A stretch of 64,000 nt of DNA from Coenobita brevimanus (Eukaryota; Arthropoda; Malacostraca; Decapoda; Coenobitidae): NCBI GenBank assembly GCA_032717465.1, contig CM064632.1, positions 27,417,814 to 27,481,813 on the forward strand, read 5' to 3'. Position numbers and translations under genes: made by a program. Each line of letters begins with the position of its first letter. Position 1 is the stretch's first letter. Below are positions 9,316 through 20,817 of this stretch, piece by piece. The notes below the pieces were generated by a model. It made no database searches. It was not told where the DNA came from and saw only the letters and a program-made list of their open reading frames with translations.

Positions 9316-9567
9316 TCTATCTATCTATCTATTGCCAGATGCCTTAATCCCTTAAGGGGTGGCCACAAACAAATCACCTCCAGGTCGTCCTGTCCCTCGC
9401 CATTGCACTGCCCTGCTCCCAGCTCACATACCCCCCTCTCTCGTATTCCTCTCCACTCCATCCCTCCACCTCATCCTCGGCCTCCCCCTCCCTCTCCCAC
9501 CCTCCACCTCACTCACATACACTCTCTTCGTCAGTCTCTTGCTCTTTAGCCTCCATCCCACCTACCC
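9316..9567 (-). mobile_element. RTE-like LINE 3' end fragment
   Basis: A (TCTA)n tail at 9317-9341, then TTAAGGGGTGGCCACAAACA and pyrimidine-rich sequence colinear with 10178-10430. It is the reverse complement of the LINE C-terminal coding region, diverged and with the reading frame broken. Confidence 0.75.
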
Positions 9568-10176
9568 GTCACAAATGAATACCTTCCTCTTTATGGGACT
9601 GTTCTCTGATGTATGCGGGGGGATCAATGGCAAGTTTTTATACTGTAAACTGATGTAAACCAAAAGTCCTGATGTCATACAATTTTTGATGCATGGTGGT
9701 TTAGTGAGTTATGGCACTCAACCTGGATGTGACCCTGAGAGTTAAAATGACGTGTGGTTGGGATGTATTGCCCAAGTAATTCAGCAAAGAGGTAAGCAAC
9801 TGGTTACTTGCCTCAAATGCCTGAACTGAGTGGCCTCGCCCTGGGCCTCTGTGCTACTAATGGAGGAAACACTGAAAGGACTGCAAGAATTAATTAATAA
9901 ATATGTTCAGGGACTGAAGGGACTGGCAAGAACTAGTAAATGAGTTTAGAAGGATGTATAGGTCGCACAATATAAAGATAAACATAGAGGAAAGAAAACT
10001 GACAGTATCTGAGTATGCACATACAAGATGAATGATTGGGGTGAATGCATTAAACATGAGGTGTTGAAATGTATCATATCCTTGGCTCTGCACATTTATT
10101 ATAGATAGTATAGATGGATGAGGTGATTTTCGAGAATGCAGTGGAAAAGAAAATTCTCAGGAAAGCTGATGGCAGT
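9568..10176. other. No recognisable feature
   Basis: Unique-looking AT-rich sequence. The minus-strand frame at 9890-10093 shows no recognisable domain. Confidence 0.5.
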
Positions 10177-10976
10177 GTCTATCTATCTATCTATCTATAG
10201 CCCGACGCCCTAATCCCGCAAAGGGTGGCCGCAGACAAAACGCCTCCAAGTCGCTCTGTCACCCACCATTTGACTACCCTCCTCCCAACTCACCCCCCCC
10301 TCCCTCATATGCCTCTCAACTCCATCCCTCCACCTCATCCTCGGTCTACCTCTCCCTCTCCCTCCCTCCACCTCACCTACATATACCCTCTTAGTCAGTC
10401 TTTCATTCTCCATTCTCTTCACATGTCCAAACCACCTCAGTGTATTTCTCCTAATCTTCTCAACCACATCCACATCCACCCCACAACGTTCCTTCACTTC
10501 TTCATTCGTCAACCTGTCCCTCCACGTCACTCCACATGCTCCTCTCAAGTAAATCATTTCCACTGCTCTCACTCTTGACTTGTTCCCCTCTTGCAAGGTC
10601 CATGCCTCGCTTCCATACGTCAGGGTAGGGATCACAATACTTTCATGCAGTGACTTCTTAACTTCCATACTCACCTCCCTATTTCTCATCACTGCTTTCA
10701 GTGTACCAACAACCTTCCTTCCCTGCTGTACCCTTTCACGCACTTCATCCCCCAAAGTTCCATCCTTACTCATCACACTACCCAAGTACTTGAATGCACT
10801 CACATTCTCCATATCCTCACCATCCAACCTCACTGCACACTCTGTGACTTCATTCCTCTCAAACACCATAACTTTACTTTTGTTTACATTAACTTTCAGA
10901 TTCCTCCTACTACACACTGTCCCAAATTCATTCACCAAACCTTGCAACTCCCATTCATCTTCACTCAACAGTACTG

Positions 10977-10981
<5 letters not shown>
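10177..10981 (-). mobile_element. RTE-like LINE, 5'-truncated, reverse transcriptase C-terminus
   Basis: The minus strand carries an uninterrupted frame from about 10981 to a stop at 10210 (about 255 residues). It starts with TVLLSEDEW, the residues that normally follow the YADD catalytic motif, so the catalytic core itself is missing. Then come the thumb and C-terminal motifs typical of RTE-type LINEs: NVNKSKVMVF, FKYLGSVMS, LTYGSEAWTL, RWFGHVKRM and a final CGHPLRD. The 3' untranslated part is only about 15 bp and ends in (ATAG)n, a form usual for RTE elements. The 5' truncation falls exactly at a (TTA)n microsatellite (10979-11031). The family-level call is from recognised motifs; the clade would need a tree. 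Confidence 0.85.

Positions 10982-11031
<50 letters not shown>
10979..11031. repeat. (ATA)n microsatellite
   Basis: About 53 bp of ATA repeats at the truncated 5' boundary of the LINE. Confidence 0.95.
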
Positions 11032-11032
<1 letters not shown>

Positions 11033-11640
11033 TAATTAAGTAAAATAAATAGTATATAAACCGTTTTCAGGTAGCAAAGGTAAAATCAAGAGGCGCACTA
11101 CGTCGACAAGATAACCAGCGTCGCGCCATGAACCTGCCAAAAGGGTGGGAAGGAAAATGGATGTGACGAGCAAAGGAGTGGGCGGGATGGGCTGGGAAGA
11201 AGATGTTGGATGGGGGCGGGGCAGGGATGCATGCGGTGTGAAAATGTCTGCTGTAGGTTTTGTGGGTGCAATGAAAACAAATTTCAAAGCTGTCACACAC
11301 ACACACACACACACACAAACCAGAGCATCAAGAAAGCGGGGAAAAAAAAAAAAAAAAAAAGTATGGCTGAAGGGTGGTGGAGGGGCCATGAGAGAATACA
11401 CTACGGAATTGGGCGCTGTATAGTTAAAGGCTTGAATAGAGATTAATTTTAAAGTTATCATTCAACAAATAGCCTAAAAGAACAACATATGCTCGATTTC
11501 CTCTCATATACCTTGCGTCTTGAAAAGGAGATAAAAATAAATCACTGGAATCAAGGGGTCAAGGGGTTTACAGCATATTAACCAAGAAGCAAATAAACGG
11601 AGCCAATCCTCGGATCCCAGGATGAAGATTCGCGATTAGA
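11032..11640. other. No gene; (CA)n and poly-A
   Basis: (CA)n at 11297-11318 and a poly-A run of about 19 at 11342-11360. The open frames crossing them are low-complexity shadows. Confidence 0.6.
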
Positions 11641-11900
11641 GGGGGATTAGTGCCAGGAGGAGGAGGAGGAGGAGATGGTGGAGGTGGAGAAAAAGATTGA
11701 TGAGGATGAGGAGGAGGAAGATGGGAGACAAGACAAATACATGAAAAAGGAGGACGAAGAAGAAAAGAGGGAACAGACGGATGAGAAATTATACAGCGAT
11801 AATGGAGAAGAGGAAGGAAGAGGAAGAAAGGGAAGAAAAGAAAGAGAGGAAAGAGGAAAGAAAGGAAAGAAGCTGAGATTGAGTAAAAGCAGCCCGAGAG
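11641..11900. repeat. Purine-rich tract with (GGA)n and (GAA)-like blocks
   Basis: The plus strand is nearly all G and A, with GGAGGAGGAGGAGGAG at about 11656-11674. Charged-residue frames on plus and proline/leucine-rich frames on minus are composition artefacts. Confidence 0.85.
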
Positions 11901-12059
11901 TGTTAATACCGTGACCATTACCTTTTTCATGGTGGTGACAACGTGAGTGGCTGATTGGGTCATCGGCGCCTTAGTATAAACATTGAATGGTACCGCTGAT
12001 CTTCTTATGATCGGGACAACTCGCTCATTCCTTTCAAGTTAACTACACAAAGATGAATT

Positions 12060-12520
12060 TGTATATCAGTCTCATCCTTTCATTTTTTTTTTTTTTCAGC
12101 TTCTCTCCCCTTTCCTAGTTCCATTTAAAACTTCCCTTCTTTCTTGCCAATCTCTTCCCTATCTTCTGTATGCACGTTTGTTTGTTCTATCGTTGCTATT
12201 TCTCAATCCAGTCTTCCCTCTCCTTTCACCATCGTCTTTTTTTCCCCTTCCTCCCTTTCCCTTCCCAGCTCCTTTCACGCCCTCCATTCCTAATTCCCTG
12301 TTTCATCTCCCACTTCGGTTTTCATTTTCCAGACGTTCTTCCTATTTTATCGTTCTGGTTCCCAGATCTTTAGGAGATTCCATTACATCTCTGTTACTCA
12401 TCGAATTTTTTATTTCGAAGTCTCCCTTAATTCCCAGTTTCATCTTCTTTGTTTTCTTTTTCCTCCCTCCTTATATCCAGTTCCGTCTACGTTATCCCTC
12501 TTCCCGTCTCCCCCAGCAGA
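12060..12520. repeat. Pyrimidine-rich tract
   Basis: CT-rich plus strand with a T run at about 12085-12098 and many TTCCC blocks. No coding signature. 11900-12060 and 12521-12940 hold nothing recognised. Confidence 0.75.
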
Positions 12521-12940
12521 CACTCAACACAGCTCAAGATTCTCCCCATTACCTTAAAATTCTTGGATCAGGGTTGTCTAAATTTTGCTACCTTCTGCAC
12601 CCTCAAACCAAATGCATCCCAGCCTAAGCACCCCTTTGTTTCATAACATATTCCATTATTTATCGACGTGTAAGTTTTAAGTACGGTACCATTACTAAAA
12701 CAGTAGTTTACCAAAGAACAGGTGACACTCAAAAAACAAAACAGTTGATATTCTTTTAGATCAGACAAATGATAATAAAATCTGATCCATTATTATCGAC
12801 ACTCAGATGCCTGGAGGGGTCGGTAAGCAATATATAAACCACTACTGCATCCTAGACACCGCTGAGGCTTTTGCATCCCCCGGTTGGACACCCTTGCCTT
12901 AGAAGCTACTGTACACGTCGTTATTATTCGTCGTTTTCTG

Positions 12941-13154
12941 GGTCGCATTCTTGGTGGCTTTGGAGATTTCGTAACAGTTTCGCTCTAGCGATTTATACTG
13001 CATATTACAGCACAATATACCTTTATGATATAAACTACATCGATATTAAAACTATAAAAATAACAAATAGGTGAAAGATAACGTGTTAAAGTTCAAAATA
13101 AATCGATAAGTAAGAGGAGATACGAAGTCTCCTGTATCATGCTGAATATGGACC
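12941..13154. mobile_element. Mite-A copy
   Basis: The left end GGTCGCATTCTTGGTGGCTT leads to GTAACAGTTTCGCTCTAGCG. The right end has AAATAAATCGATAAGTAAGA, then GTCTCCTGTAT and GAATATGGACC. The ends pair imperfectly over about 60 bp. Confidence 0.65.
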
Positions 13155-13194
13155 AAAGACTAGTTTATCATTTGTATTTGCCCTTACCTTTCCA

Positions 13195-13197
<3 letters not shown>

Positions 13198-13235
<38 letters not shown>

Positions 13236-13296
13236 TTGTGCCTGTCTCGGTCTGCCTGCGTGTCTTGTCTGTCAATCTGTTTGTGTCGTCTGTCAA

Positions 13297-13384
<88 letters not shown>

Positions 13385-13454
13385 CATCTACATTTAAATG
13401 TACCTGATTCCAAAGGCGGTACCATAATGTGGGAGTGACTAACACCGTTATTAC

Positions 13455-13496
<42 letters not shown>
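13198..13496. repeat. Compound microsatellite: (CT)n, (TG)n, (CT)n
   Basis: (CT)n at 13198-13232, (TG)n of about 80 bp at 13302-13381 and (CT)n at 13460-13496. Between the first two lie TGTCTGTC-type interruptions. Open frames through it are repeat artefacts. Confidence 0.95.
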
Positions 13497-13499
<3 letters not shown>

Positions 13500-14030
13500 A
13501 TCAGAGTTCATTCAGTATGCAAAGTCTAATCCAATAATGCCATCAAGGGAAGCAAGCCGGTCATCTATCCTTAACTGTACAGTCGGTATCAAAACTTCTG
13601 TCGTCTCTCCCGGTCTTCTCTACATAGGCTTTGAAAATAAGTATGTTAAATCCATAGTGACTCAACTTAAACATTGTATTCGGCCACAGATTAATGCCAT
13701 CAGTGTCAGTTGCTAAGGATTCACTACACTGATTATCATACACCAAGGAAAAAGAAACATTAGACCGACAAGACTTTTGATGCCGACTGTACAGTACCTC
13801 ACTACTGTAGCCTAGCCTCGGGCCCCTACACCATGAAGGAGGTAATAATTATGGACCTGGCTGTTACCGTCTCATTAACCAGTTTCCAAGATCATGCAAT
13901 ATGTAAATTCATGGGAACCTGCCGCGGAACTCCCTGCATAGATACGGCGTGCCAGTCGGAGTTCTGGGCCAGTCACTCCAGCCAGGCAAGGGACGTGGGC
14001 ATAAAATTTCGCAGACCTAATGACGTCGAG
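13497..14030. other. No recognisable feature
   Basis: Balanced base composition. The frame at 13833-14039 (68 codons) is open but shows no domain I recognise. An exon cannot be excluded, but there is no positive support. Confidence 0.4.
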
Positions 14031-14035
14031 GATCA

Positions 14036-14185
14036 GTAGGGTTGTATTTATAAAGTATCATGAGCTTAAAGGCTTGTATTTATAAAGTCTCCTAAGGTTA
14101 AGCTATGCATGAATCTGACGAGATCAAGTTGAGGGTCAGTGGGGCCGTATTTATACAGCTTTTCGAGCATAAGGGGTTGTATCAT
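14036..14185. repeat. Three diverged copies of a GTATTTATAAAG-containing unit
   Basis: GTTGTATTTATAAAGTATC, CTTGTATTTATAAAGTCTCC and CCGTATTTATACAGCTTTTC recur, each followed by GAGC or AAGG-rich sequence. Reverse-complement versions lie near 14650-14735 and in the array at 15315-15475, so this may be one end of a longer inverted-repeat element. Confidence 0.5.
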
Positions 14186-15314
14186 CTATCTAACTGTTTT
14201 CTATACATTATTGTATTTATATACATTATATTAAGTATTGCGTAATACATATATATATTATACATAATATATTTTACATGTAATATGTACAATACATAAA
14301 TGAGTACATAACCATGCATTAAAAGGTATGTAAGGCAGCTTGTATACAGGCCATGTTTGTCTTCACTCATAGTTACCAAACACGTCTCAATCAAGTACAG
14401 AAGCCAACACAGCCTGTGATAAAAGTTAATTGTTATGGAAATTTGTTTATCCTGTAAACTAGTTAAAACTCTTATAATAAACAGTTCAACAGGTACGCAG
14501 CATATTACCTGTTAGTAATTTAATGTTCACGCACACGGCTACTAAGCAGTTCACAATCAGAATGAGTAAAAGTGAAAAAATGTGACCAATTACAGGGATT
14601 TCTTCTTTAATACTTCATTACTATGCAGGCTTCATCATATAAACTGCTTAGGATCCTCAATAAATATGGTTCCATGAGAGTTTGGCCATCAGAGACATTT
14701 GATCCTTTATAAATACAACGCCAGGAGAGTTGGGACATCAGGGGAGTCGGCCAGGGGATGAGTCAGGTCGTGCAATCTCAAGGCAACGAGAGGCAAAGTT
14801 GCAAAGGGAAAGGAGTTGTTGCAAGATTTCTGACAAACTTTTTACACATCAGGATTTGCCTATATTGCTACCTATTAAACCCTTTCTATAACACGCTTTC
14901 ATACAGTCTTTTTTTACAGAAAAAAATATTACAAAAACTATATATACTATCTCCCTGTGTATGATCACGTGTCATTTTCCTATACTCACCATTTTTTTTT
15001 TTTTTGGGGGGGTGGGGATGAGACGATTTTCTTGGAAGGGGGGTTCAAGACAGCCTTCATCAGCACCTTCACGACGAAAGGCCTCTCAAAAGCTCAGCAA
15101 AGGAATATAATGAGGAAGGCGTCAAGGTGGGAGGGGACGAGTGGGGCGGTTCTATTTGCGAGCAACGAGACGGAAAGTTGGAGGAAGAGGTTACGCAATA
15201 TCAGAATACGTGGGCCGTATCAACACTGTAGTTTTGCTAACTCCTCAATATCCTCTTATATATTATTAAGGCAACCTATGTCAATATTAATGACACAAAC
15301 AACAAAGAGGAAGC
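14186..15314. other. No gene recognised; AT-rich
   Basis: AT-rich, with TATATATA-type runs at 14230-14300 and a poly-T/poly-G run at 14991-15012. No coding domain is seen. Confidence 0.5.
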
Positions 15315-15475
15315 TATTGTCTTTAAGTTCAAGAAGGTTTATTAATACTGTCCCTAGACTCAAGATTTTTTATGAATACACTCTCTACACTCAAGAAAGT
15401 TTATGAATACGGTTCCTAGGCTCAAGAAAAGTTAATCAATACAGTCCCTAGGCTCAAGAAAGTTTAAGAATACGG
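15315..15475. repeat. ~35-bp tandem repeat, four to five units
   Basis: Units resemble CAAGAAAGTTTATGAATACG followed by GTTCCTAGGCT. They are the reverse-complement type of the units at 14036-14185. Confidence 0.75.
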
Positions 15476-16437
15476 CGATAATCTGAAGGGGTCGGGCAGG
15501 CAGCAACTCCAGCCAGTCTCGTCAACGAAGGAAACTGCTCCCTTTAGCTATCGCTTTCGGAAAAGATGAAGCTGAGTTCGGACTCGTTTGGGGGAAGTCG
15601 GCGTATCCATCTGTAGTAAAGGCAGGCTTCCTCGCCATGCTGGTAGTTCTCATACTATTGTACGACTCGGTTCTTGCCTCTGGATCCCTCCTACTCCGTG
15701 TATTCGTGGAAAATGATGGTGTGGTGGTGGTGGTAGAAAAAAGCCTTGGGATGCTGCTCGTGCTGTTGATCGTAAAGATGATGATGATGATATGTAGTCT
15801 TGCAGATATTTCCCCATGATCCCCAAAGTTATAGCATACACTTTGCAAAATCATTTTTATGTGTGCCAACGACGACGACGACGATGATGATTATGATGAT
15901 GATAATGATGATGATGCAGATCCCTGCTCTCGCTTGGAGCAGAGGACCAGTAAGGGGAAGCAGGAGCAGGAGGAGGAAGGCTGGTGGCAACTTTCATTCC
16001 TGCTGCTCTTCGTTTTAAAAGCAATAGCCGTCACGCTCTTACTGACGCTGCGTCCAAGTGTTCTTGCAACATAGTTAAACTTCGCGTCAGAGTTAAGTGA
16101 TAGCACAAGTGACTCAGCCAACCATCTGCGACTGCCATTAATAGATTCTCCTCTGCCTGGGTACACACGGCCAAGATTTCTTAGCTCGAAATAAATCGAC
16201 CGGCTTTAAATGGGACAAATATACAGTTCTTCAGTTTCGCAAAAATGTTGATGTTTAATATATCTTTACTTTTTTTTAGCAGTAGTGGGTACATGAGCAA
16301 AAAAAATAAATAAAAAAAAATTAGAGTAGCCGGAATAAAATGTTCTTATCACACTTCACAGCTGAAGGAATAACTCACAGGAGGCGATAGACGAATTTTG
16401 CTTAGTACAGGACAACGTTATCCGATTTTACTCATCT
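15476..16437. other. No recognisable gene; GAT/ACG trinucleotide runs
   Basis: Contains (GATGAT)n near 15776-15791, (ACG)n/(GAT)n at 15868-15916 and an A/T-rich stretch near 16267-16322. Several open frames exist but none shows a domain. Confidence 0.5.
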
Positions 16438-16510
16438 CAGGGAAACCTACTGTACTACTATTACTACTGCTACTACTACCACTACCACTACTTACAATTT
16501 TAACAACAAC

Positions 16511-16550
<40 letters not shown>

Positions 16551-16551
16551 T
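16438..16551. repeat. (TAC/ACC)n followed by (AAT)n
   Basis: ACTACTATTACTACTGCTAC-type repeats, then (AAT)n at about 16508-16551. Confidence 0.9.
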
Positions 16552-16944
16552 TCAACCACAAGACAGTTTTGTTCAGTTTACGAGGGCCTACTAGTACTCA
16601 ACGTCATGACAAATGCTGTAACCTTTATAATTCCTTTCAGTGTTTCAAACCCAATTCCTACCTCTTTCAACCAACCAAAACCTTTCACAATAACATCCAA
16701 TTCACAACACACACCTTCACCTTCCCTAAATATCACGGGGATAACTTTCTCGTTAACTTCCTTTGTAAAATAGACTTCCCGGAGACTAGGTGTGCTAAAC
16801 TGACTCCGTAATTTCTTTATCCCTGCGCACCTGCTGACTTTGTGCAGTGGAAATTATTCACCCTCATAAGGGATACTGCTCTTCCATGTGGGGGAGATCC
16901 ACCAATATGCAGCTCTTCTCAGCAGGGTGGAAGCTATGGATTTA

Positions 16945-16980
<36 letters not shown>

Positions 16981-17344
16981 GCCATTTACTGCTGTCTCAA
17001 TAATCACTGCCCATCTAAACTGCATACCCTGATCCATACCTGATTAAAACAAGTACTACTCATAATCAGTTCTCGTAGTCCTTCACATATGCAAAAGGTT
17101 CACTCTATGGCCGTCTTCCTTTGTCGGATTTTCCCTCTGTCTATGACCTCAAGTCTTTTTAACGCAACATGTCCAGGCATTTTTAAAAAGAAATAAACAG
17201 AACCTGACTTTTACACAGTGTCGTTCAGTCTTCCCACGAAAGCAATTTTCTTTTTTTTAAGTTTCCAGGCTTTGCTTTGTTTTCTTTTGTATTGTTTTCG
17301 TATAACAAACAATTATTTTCCTCGTCACTCTGTAGCCACTATTA
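16552..17344. repeat. Mostly unassigned; (CT)n at 16948-16977
   Basis: One 30-bp (CT)n. The remaining sequence shows no recognised feature. Confidence 0.6.
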
Positions 17345-17460
17345 GTCACCAAAAGGCAGCACTACATGCAATGAGTAGATGATGGGCGCTCCAACCTATT
17401 TACAATCTCCATCTACCCCTTCAGTCCCAAGACGTACTTTGTAATTCAATCTTGCTAACT
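17345..17460 (+). repeat. Rep-D fragment
   Basis: AAAAGGCAGCACTACATGCA then ATGAGTAGATGATGGG matches the 3' part of Rep-D. It is followed by CCCTTCAGTCCCAAGACGTA, a block that recurs near 35385, 49575, 49975 and 62058. Confidence 0.5.
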
Positions 17461-17544
17461 AAAGGCGATTGTATTCTATTTAGGACAGGCCTCTCGAGCA
17501 GCAGGTGTTAGACAGAGCCTTCATTATCATCTTCACTAACAGAG

Positions 17545-17870
17545 AGTGTCATTAAAAAAAAATCAATACTAGATGTTTGTCGTAAAATTAATCAATAATG
17601 GATGTCTGTCCTAAAAAAAAAATCAATAATGGATCTGTCACAAGGAAAAAATCAGTCATATACGTTTGTCGTAAAAAAATTCAATAATAGATGTCGTAAA
17701 AAAATCAATAATCGAGTTGTCGTAAGGGAAATAAATCAGTAATAGACGTTTCTCGTAAAAAAAAAAAAAAATCAAATAAATGTTTGTCGTAAAAAAAATA
17801 ATAGATGTTTGTTGTCAGGTAGAAAAAAAATATATAATAGATATCTGTCGTAAAGTGAAAAAAGAAGTCT
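17545..17870. repeat. ~34-bp A-rich minisatellite, about nine units
   Basis: Units resemble AAAATCAATAATAGATGTTT followed by GTCGTAAAA, with variable A runs. Confidence 0.85.
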
Positions 17871-17889
17871 GAAAGTAGCAATTAAAACC

Positions 17890-18070
17890 ATACTCTTTTT
17901 ACTCAAACTTGGTCTAAAATTGCCATCTGTCTATTTACAGTACCAAGGTGTAGCAACAGCAATGGATTTATACTAGAATATGGTGCTAGTCACGAAGAGG
18001 TGTTACGGAAAGTGTGTAGAGACGTGGCTCTGTCTTTTTTTTTTTCATTGCGCTGCATGATATAAGCTGG

Positions 18071-18073
<3 letters not shown>
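17890..18073 (+). mobile_element. Mite-C copy, right end replaced by (GA)n
   Basis: The left end ATACTCTTTTTACTCAAACT is present, followed by the Mite-C internal block TATGGTGCTAGTCACGAAGA. The copy stops at the (GA)n starting near 18076, without its right end. Confidence 0.7.
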
Positions 18074-18075
<2 letters not shown>

Positions 18076-18135
<60 letters not shown>

Positions 18136-18288
18136 AACAAAAACCTTTAAAACAAAACATTATCAGCATCACCATCATCGTCCTCGATACTGTCCAAGTG
18201 AGAGAGAGAGAGAGAGAGAGAGAATTAAACAAAAACCTTTAAAACAAAACATTATCAGCATCACCATCATCGTCCTCGATACTGTCCA

Positions 18289-18332
<44 letters not shown>

Positions 18333-18393
18333 AACAAAAACCTTGAAAACAAAACATTATCAGCATCACCATCATCGTCCTCGATACTGTCCA

Positions 18394-18427
<34 letters not shown>
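18076..18427. repeat. Higher-order repeat: (GA)n blocks separated by a 65-70 bp unit
   Basis: Four (GA)n blocks (18076-18132, 18200-18222, 18293-18329, 18395-18427) alternate with three near-identical spacers. Each spacer contains TTAAACAAAAACCTT, AAAACAAAACATTATCAGCA and TCGTCCTCGATACTGTCCAA. Confidence 0.95.
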
Positions 18428-18430
<3 letters not shown>

Positions 18431-18724
18431 GAAAAAAAAATTTGCCCTTTCTATTCAATCCACTAAGCTGAATAAAATCTAGAGAGACCCAGAACATGGG
18501 TAGAAAAAAAAAAGTCACTAGACAGAAGGGGTTAAGAAATGAGGGAGAGAAAATTAAATAAAAAGTAGAAATGGATGAAAACGAAAGAGGAAGTTGAGAA
18601 ATAAAATAAAAATATTAAGGAAAAAATAAGAAGGATAAATGCTTGACAGGAGGAAGGGTTATACATTTTGCAGGCAAGCAGTCAGGGAATATGTAAAGGG
18701 AATAACAGAATAAAGAACTGGGAA
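18428..18724. other. A-rich, no recognisable feature
   Basis: Purine-rich with A runs. Nothing recognised. Confidence 0.5.
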
Positions 18725-19090
18725 TGGTACACAGATAGACAGAGAGATGGATGGATAGGTGGATGGATGGATGGATATTCACACAGACAGATACTGATCG
18801 ACAGGTAGATAGACAGACTGATAGACAAACAGATAGCTGACTGACAGACAGGAAAATATTCAGACAGGGAGACAGATAGAGAGAGAGACAGATAGATAGA
18901 TAGACAGACAGAGACAGGTGGACAGATGGAAAATAGACTAACAGACAGGGATATATTCAGAGAAACAGACAGATATAAATATACACAGAGACAGACAGAA
19001 TAACAGATAGGCAAACTGACAGATTGGGAGATATTCAGACAAGAAGATAGACAGATTGGTAGAGATATAGACAGACAGACATACTGACAG
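18725..19090. repeat. GATA/GACA/GGAT tetranucleotide-rich minisatellite
   Basis: Mixed GATA, GACA and GGAT repeats. An 80-100 bp higher-order period is marked by ATATTCAGACAG-type sequence near 18771, 18850, 18949 and 19028. Confidence 0.85.
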
Positions 19091-19109
19091 TGACGGAATT
19101 AACACTCAC

Positions 19110-19338
19110 GGACCCGTATTCTCATCGGTGAAAGCTCCTTGACACCTTTTCCTAAGCGATTTTTTTTTTTTTTTTCTTTTGCTGATTACATCTTGCCGCC
19201 CTCTTCAGTGTTACTTAAATAATTCTTATATCACCACAGTCCATAAACAATGTACAAAACGATATTATTTTGCCCTATCCAAAATCAAATCGGTAAGGAT
19301 GAGGTGTTAGGTAGTTTCTTGACCCGTCGGGAATACCG
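19110..19338. mobile_element. Mite-A copy
   Basis: The left end GGACCCGTATTCTCATCGGT leads to TTGACACCTTTTCCTAAGCG. The right end has AAATCGGTAAGGATGAGGTG and then GACCCGTCGGGAATACCG. The outer and inner parts of both ends are inverted complements with mismatches. A T run interrupts the left end. Confidence 0.8.
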
Positions 19339-19409
19339 ATCTTAGATGTTTATAACTATCTAAGCCGAAAAAATGAAAACAGAGTTGTTCTGTTCATGTG
19401 TGTGCTAAT

Positions 19410-19625
19410 CTATCTATAAATCTATCTACGACCAGATACCCTAATCATGCAGAGGGTGGCTACTAACAGGTCAACTTCATGCCATCCTGTCCACCGCCAA
19501 CAGACTGTCCTCCCTCCAACCCACACCACCCTCACTCAAATACATCTCCATCCTGATCCCTGCATCTCATCCTCGGTCTCCCACTTTCCGCCTCCCCGTC
19601 CACCTCTCTCACGTCCACTTATATT
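19410..19625 (-). mobile_element. RTE-like LINE 3' end fragment
   Basis: A (TCTA)-type tail, then CCAGATACCCTAATCATGCA and AGAGGGTGGCTACTAACAGG, colinear with 10190-10400. The frame is broken. Confidence 0.7.
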
Positions 19626-19627
19626 CA

Positions 19628-19835
19628 ATGCCTATTGTCGTCGGGTAAGACTGCTTTCTAACACTTCCCTCTTAGCGATTTATTTTTGGATGAAGCTGGT
19701 TGTAATTACCCATCTGCACGTTATTTATGCAAAGGATGAAATGACAGATGGATTTACATAACGCAGAAGAGGACAACAAGGTACAATAAACAAAATAAAT
19801 CGCTTGGGAAATGTTGTTACAAGGTACTTCTAATA
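19628..19835. mobile_element. Mite-A copy
   Basis: The left end has AACACTTCCCTCTTAGCGAT then TTATTTTTGG. The right end has AAATAAATCGCTTGGGAAAT and GTTACAAGGTACTTC. It lies directly after a LINE 3' fragment. Confidence 0.75.
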
Positions 19836-20436
19836 CTTTCCACCAAATCCACAAGAAATAGTGTGAAAGAAGCGATGCCATCTTACCGTCTGAGAAAATA
19901 TCAGGAGCAAAGCATCATAAGTACATACCTGGGGAGGAAGAGTGGAGGATTTAGTGTGGATCAGGGCTATGTGCAGGTCGTTGTAATGAGATATGTGGAT
20001 TAGCCGGTGGAATATGTGGATGAGATTAGTTGCGTTATAGAAATTTATTTTAAAGATCGACATTACTACTAGCCTACTACTACTACTAATAATAATAATA
20101 ATAAAAATAAAAATAATAATTTCATCATCATCATCATCATCATGGGTATGCATCGAAGTTAGGTGAAGGTCGTAATAATATGAAATGAATAATAATCAGG
20201 GAAATAGGTGAACGAAATTAATGAAACAGGTCAGTAATATTAACAAACAAGCCACTGATATTACCTCAGTGAGACTAAGGATTTTTTTTTTATTCGTGCC
20301 ATTTCTAAATTTTTCAGACCAAAAGAGGGAAGTTTAGAACTGGGGAGAAGGACATAGATAAAGCCTTCATTATCTGTTTCATATATCAACGTTCTGGGAC
20401 AAAGATATAGCCTTGATTATCTATTTCATATATCAA

Positions 20437-20440
<4 letters not shown>
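19836..20440. other. No gene; trinucleotide runs near 20077-20142
   Basis: (TAC)n, (AAT)n and (ATC)n runs. Otherwise nothing recognised. Confidence 0.55.

Positions 20441-20478
<38 letters not shown>
20441..20478. repeat. (CT)n microsatellite
   Basis: About 38 bp of CT. The following 20479-20817 shows nothing recognised. Confidence 0.95.
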
Positions 20479-20483
<5 letters not shown>

Positions 20484-20817
20484 AAGGAAATAATTTAGAA
20501 TAATATTAATACAGAATAAAAGTTATATTGGCAGTGTGTACAGTTTTGGTAAGGATTATCGCTCCAGTTTTGGGGTCGAAGAATTACGAATTAATTTTCT
20601 GTGCTACAAACTATTAGGACTGCTGCACTCCCCCTAATTTTTTTTTTTTTTTCTGGCTAATAACGAGTGTAAGGTTTGTTTTAAAGTAATTTTTTCTTAA
20701 GGTGGTCCCACGACTAGGAAAAGATCTTGAGTTACACAGGAGAAATACAAAATACGCGGCCAGGTATCCAGTACGGCATGATCAATTAACCAACTAAAGC
20801 TACATTAAGAGTAGCAG

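Noticed and set aside
10225..10981. Plus-strand open frames of 117 and 133 codons
   Set aside because: Shadow frames of the minus-strand LINE coding region.
13833..14039. 68-codon frame as a possible host exon
   Set aside because: Ordinary composition but no domain, splice evidence or homologue that I can recognise.
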